From JBCCSZ01 sp039199225 (GTDB lineage Bacteria; Bacteroidota; Bacteroidia; Chitinophagales; Saprospiraceae): 5,865 nucleotides of DNA. The position numbers and the translations under genes are program-made. Positions 5,782-5,865 of the stretch are shown piece after piece. Location of the stretch: assembly GCA_039199225.1 (NCBI GenBank), contig JBCCSZ010000390.1:1-5865 (forward strand), in the 5' to 3' direction. Under the pieces are notes generated by a model, which saw only the letters and a program-made list of their open reading frames with translations, had not been told where the DNA came from and ran no database searches. Within the stretch, counting starts at the first letter, position 1; every line of letters begins with the position of its first letter.

Positions 5782-5791
5782 TGCTTAAGCA
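5782..5791. repeat. 10-base perfect palindrome before the start codon
   Basis: TGCTTAAGCA is a perfect palindrome ending 12 bases before ATG 5804. It contains the in-frame TAA (5786-5788) that closes the frame upstream and so makes ATG 5804 the only ATG start. It is the second 10-base palindrome in this 70-base leader. Confidence 0.3.
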
Positions 5792-5803
5792 CCTAAAACC
5801 AAT

Positions 5804-5865
5804 ATGGCAACCTTCAATCTAAAAAATAAAAATTCCATTGCAGGTCGATTCGTAGCCGAACTTCG
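5804..5865 (+). CDS. Start of a probable uracil phosphoribosyltransferase-like gene (3' end outside window)
   Basis: Only 20 full codons are visible before the right edge. They read M-A-T-F-N-L-K-N-K-N-S-I then AGRFVAEL, followed by a partial Arg codon (CG). The spacing NL-x3-NS(I/V)-x3-F-x2-E(L/I)R matches, as I remember them, the N-termini of Bacteroidota Upp proteins, which continue into a RD..IQ.D..RFR segment that would fall just outside the window. Upp salvages uracil with PRPP to make UMP in the cytosol. Support for a real gene comes from the promoter at 5697-5728 and the in-frame stop at 5786-5788 just before the ATG. The gene identity rests on about 20 residues and is tentative; a different phosphoribosyltransferase or unrelated protein remains possible. 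Confidence 0.5.
   Translation, partial: MATFNLKNKNSIAGRFVAEL

Larger units (their letters stand above)
5407..5803. other. Divergent intergenic region of 397 bases
   Basis: This stretch lies between the GTPase operon (leftward) and the Upp-like gene (rightward). I see no convincing gene in it on either strand and no tRNA or mobile element. It holds a candidate operon promoter near 5474-5481, an AT-rich inverted repeat at 5488-5502, an inverted repeat at 5655-5689, a well-formed + strand promoter at 5697-5728, and a cluster of palindromes in the presumed leader at 5732-5791. The part from about 5503 to 5654 shows nothing I can name. Confidence 0.7.

Overview
The window looks like chromosomal DNA of a member of the Bacteroidota. 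I infer this from four things: no Shine-Dalgarno sequences before the starts, one good match to the Bacteroidota promoter pattern (TTTG, 20 bases, TAnnTTTG), a Bacteroidota-style lipoyl synthase, and a secreted barrel-like protein ending in an aromatic residue. A Saprospira/Lewinella-like relative is a guess only. I see no insertion sequence, CRISPR array, tRNA or rRNA.

Layout, left to right: (1) the 3' part of an alkaline phosphatase gene on the + strand (2-574), cut by the left edge; (2) lipA, lipoyl synthase, on the minus strand (580-1452), converging on the phosphatase with 5 bases between the stops; (3) a secreted, probable outer-membrane beta-barrel protein of unknown function, minus strand (1564-2364); (4) a compact four-gene minus-strand operon (5406 down to 2536); (5) a 397-base divergent intergenic region (5407-5803) with promoters and several inverted repeats; (6) the first 62 bases of a + strand gene at the right edge whose N-terminus resembles Bacteroidota uracil phosphoribosyltransferases (Upp).

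The most interesting part is the four-gene operon. In transcription order it encodes a 119-residue cytosolic coiled-coil protein, a 283-residue protein with a longin/roadblock-like region otherwise known to me from larger OmpA-type proteins, a 162-residue Ras/Rab-like small GTPase with all G motifs but Glu in place of the catalytic Gln, and a PAS plus coiled-coil plus histidine-kinase-like protein that has lost its phospho-acceptor His and its ATP-binding glycines. Gaps are 12, 8 and 1 base, so the four products are probably made together. I infer a cytosolic small-GTPase switch: the longin-like protein as GTPase partner or regulator, the pseudokinase as a sensor or effector scaffold, and the coiled-coil protein as a structural adaptor. 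The output of the switch cannot be read from the sequence.

lipA and the barrel protein lie downstream in the same direction, but a 171-base gap separates them from the operon and I would not put them in the same unit.
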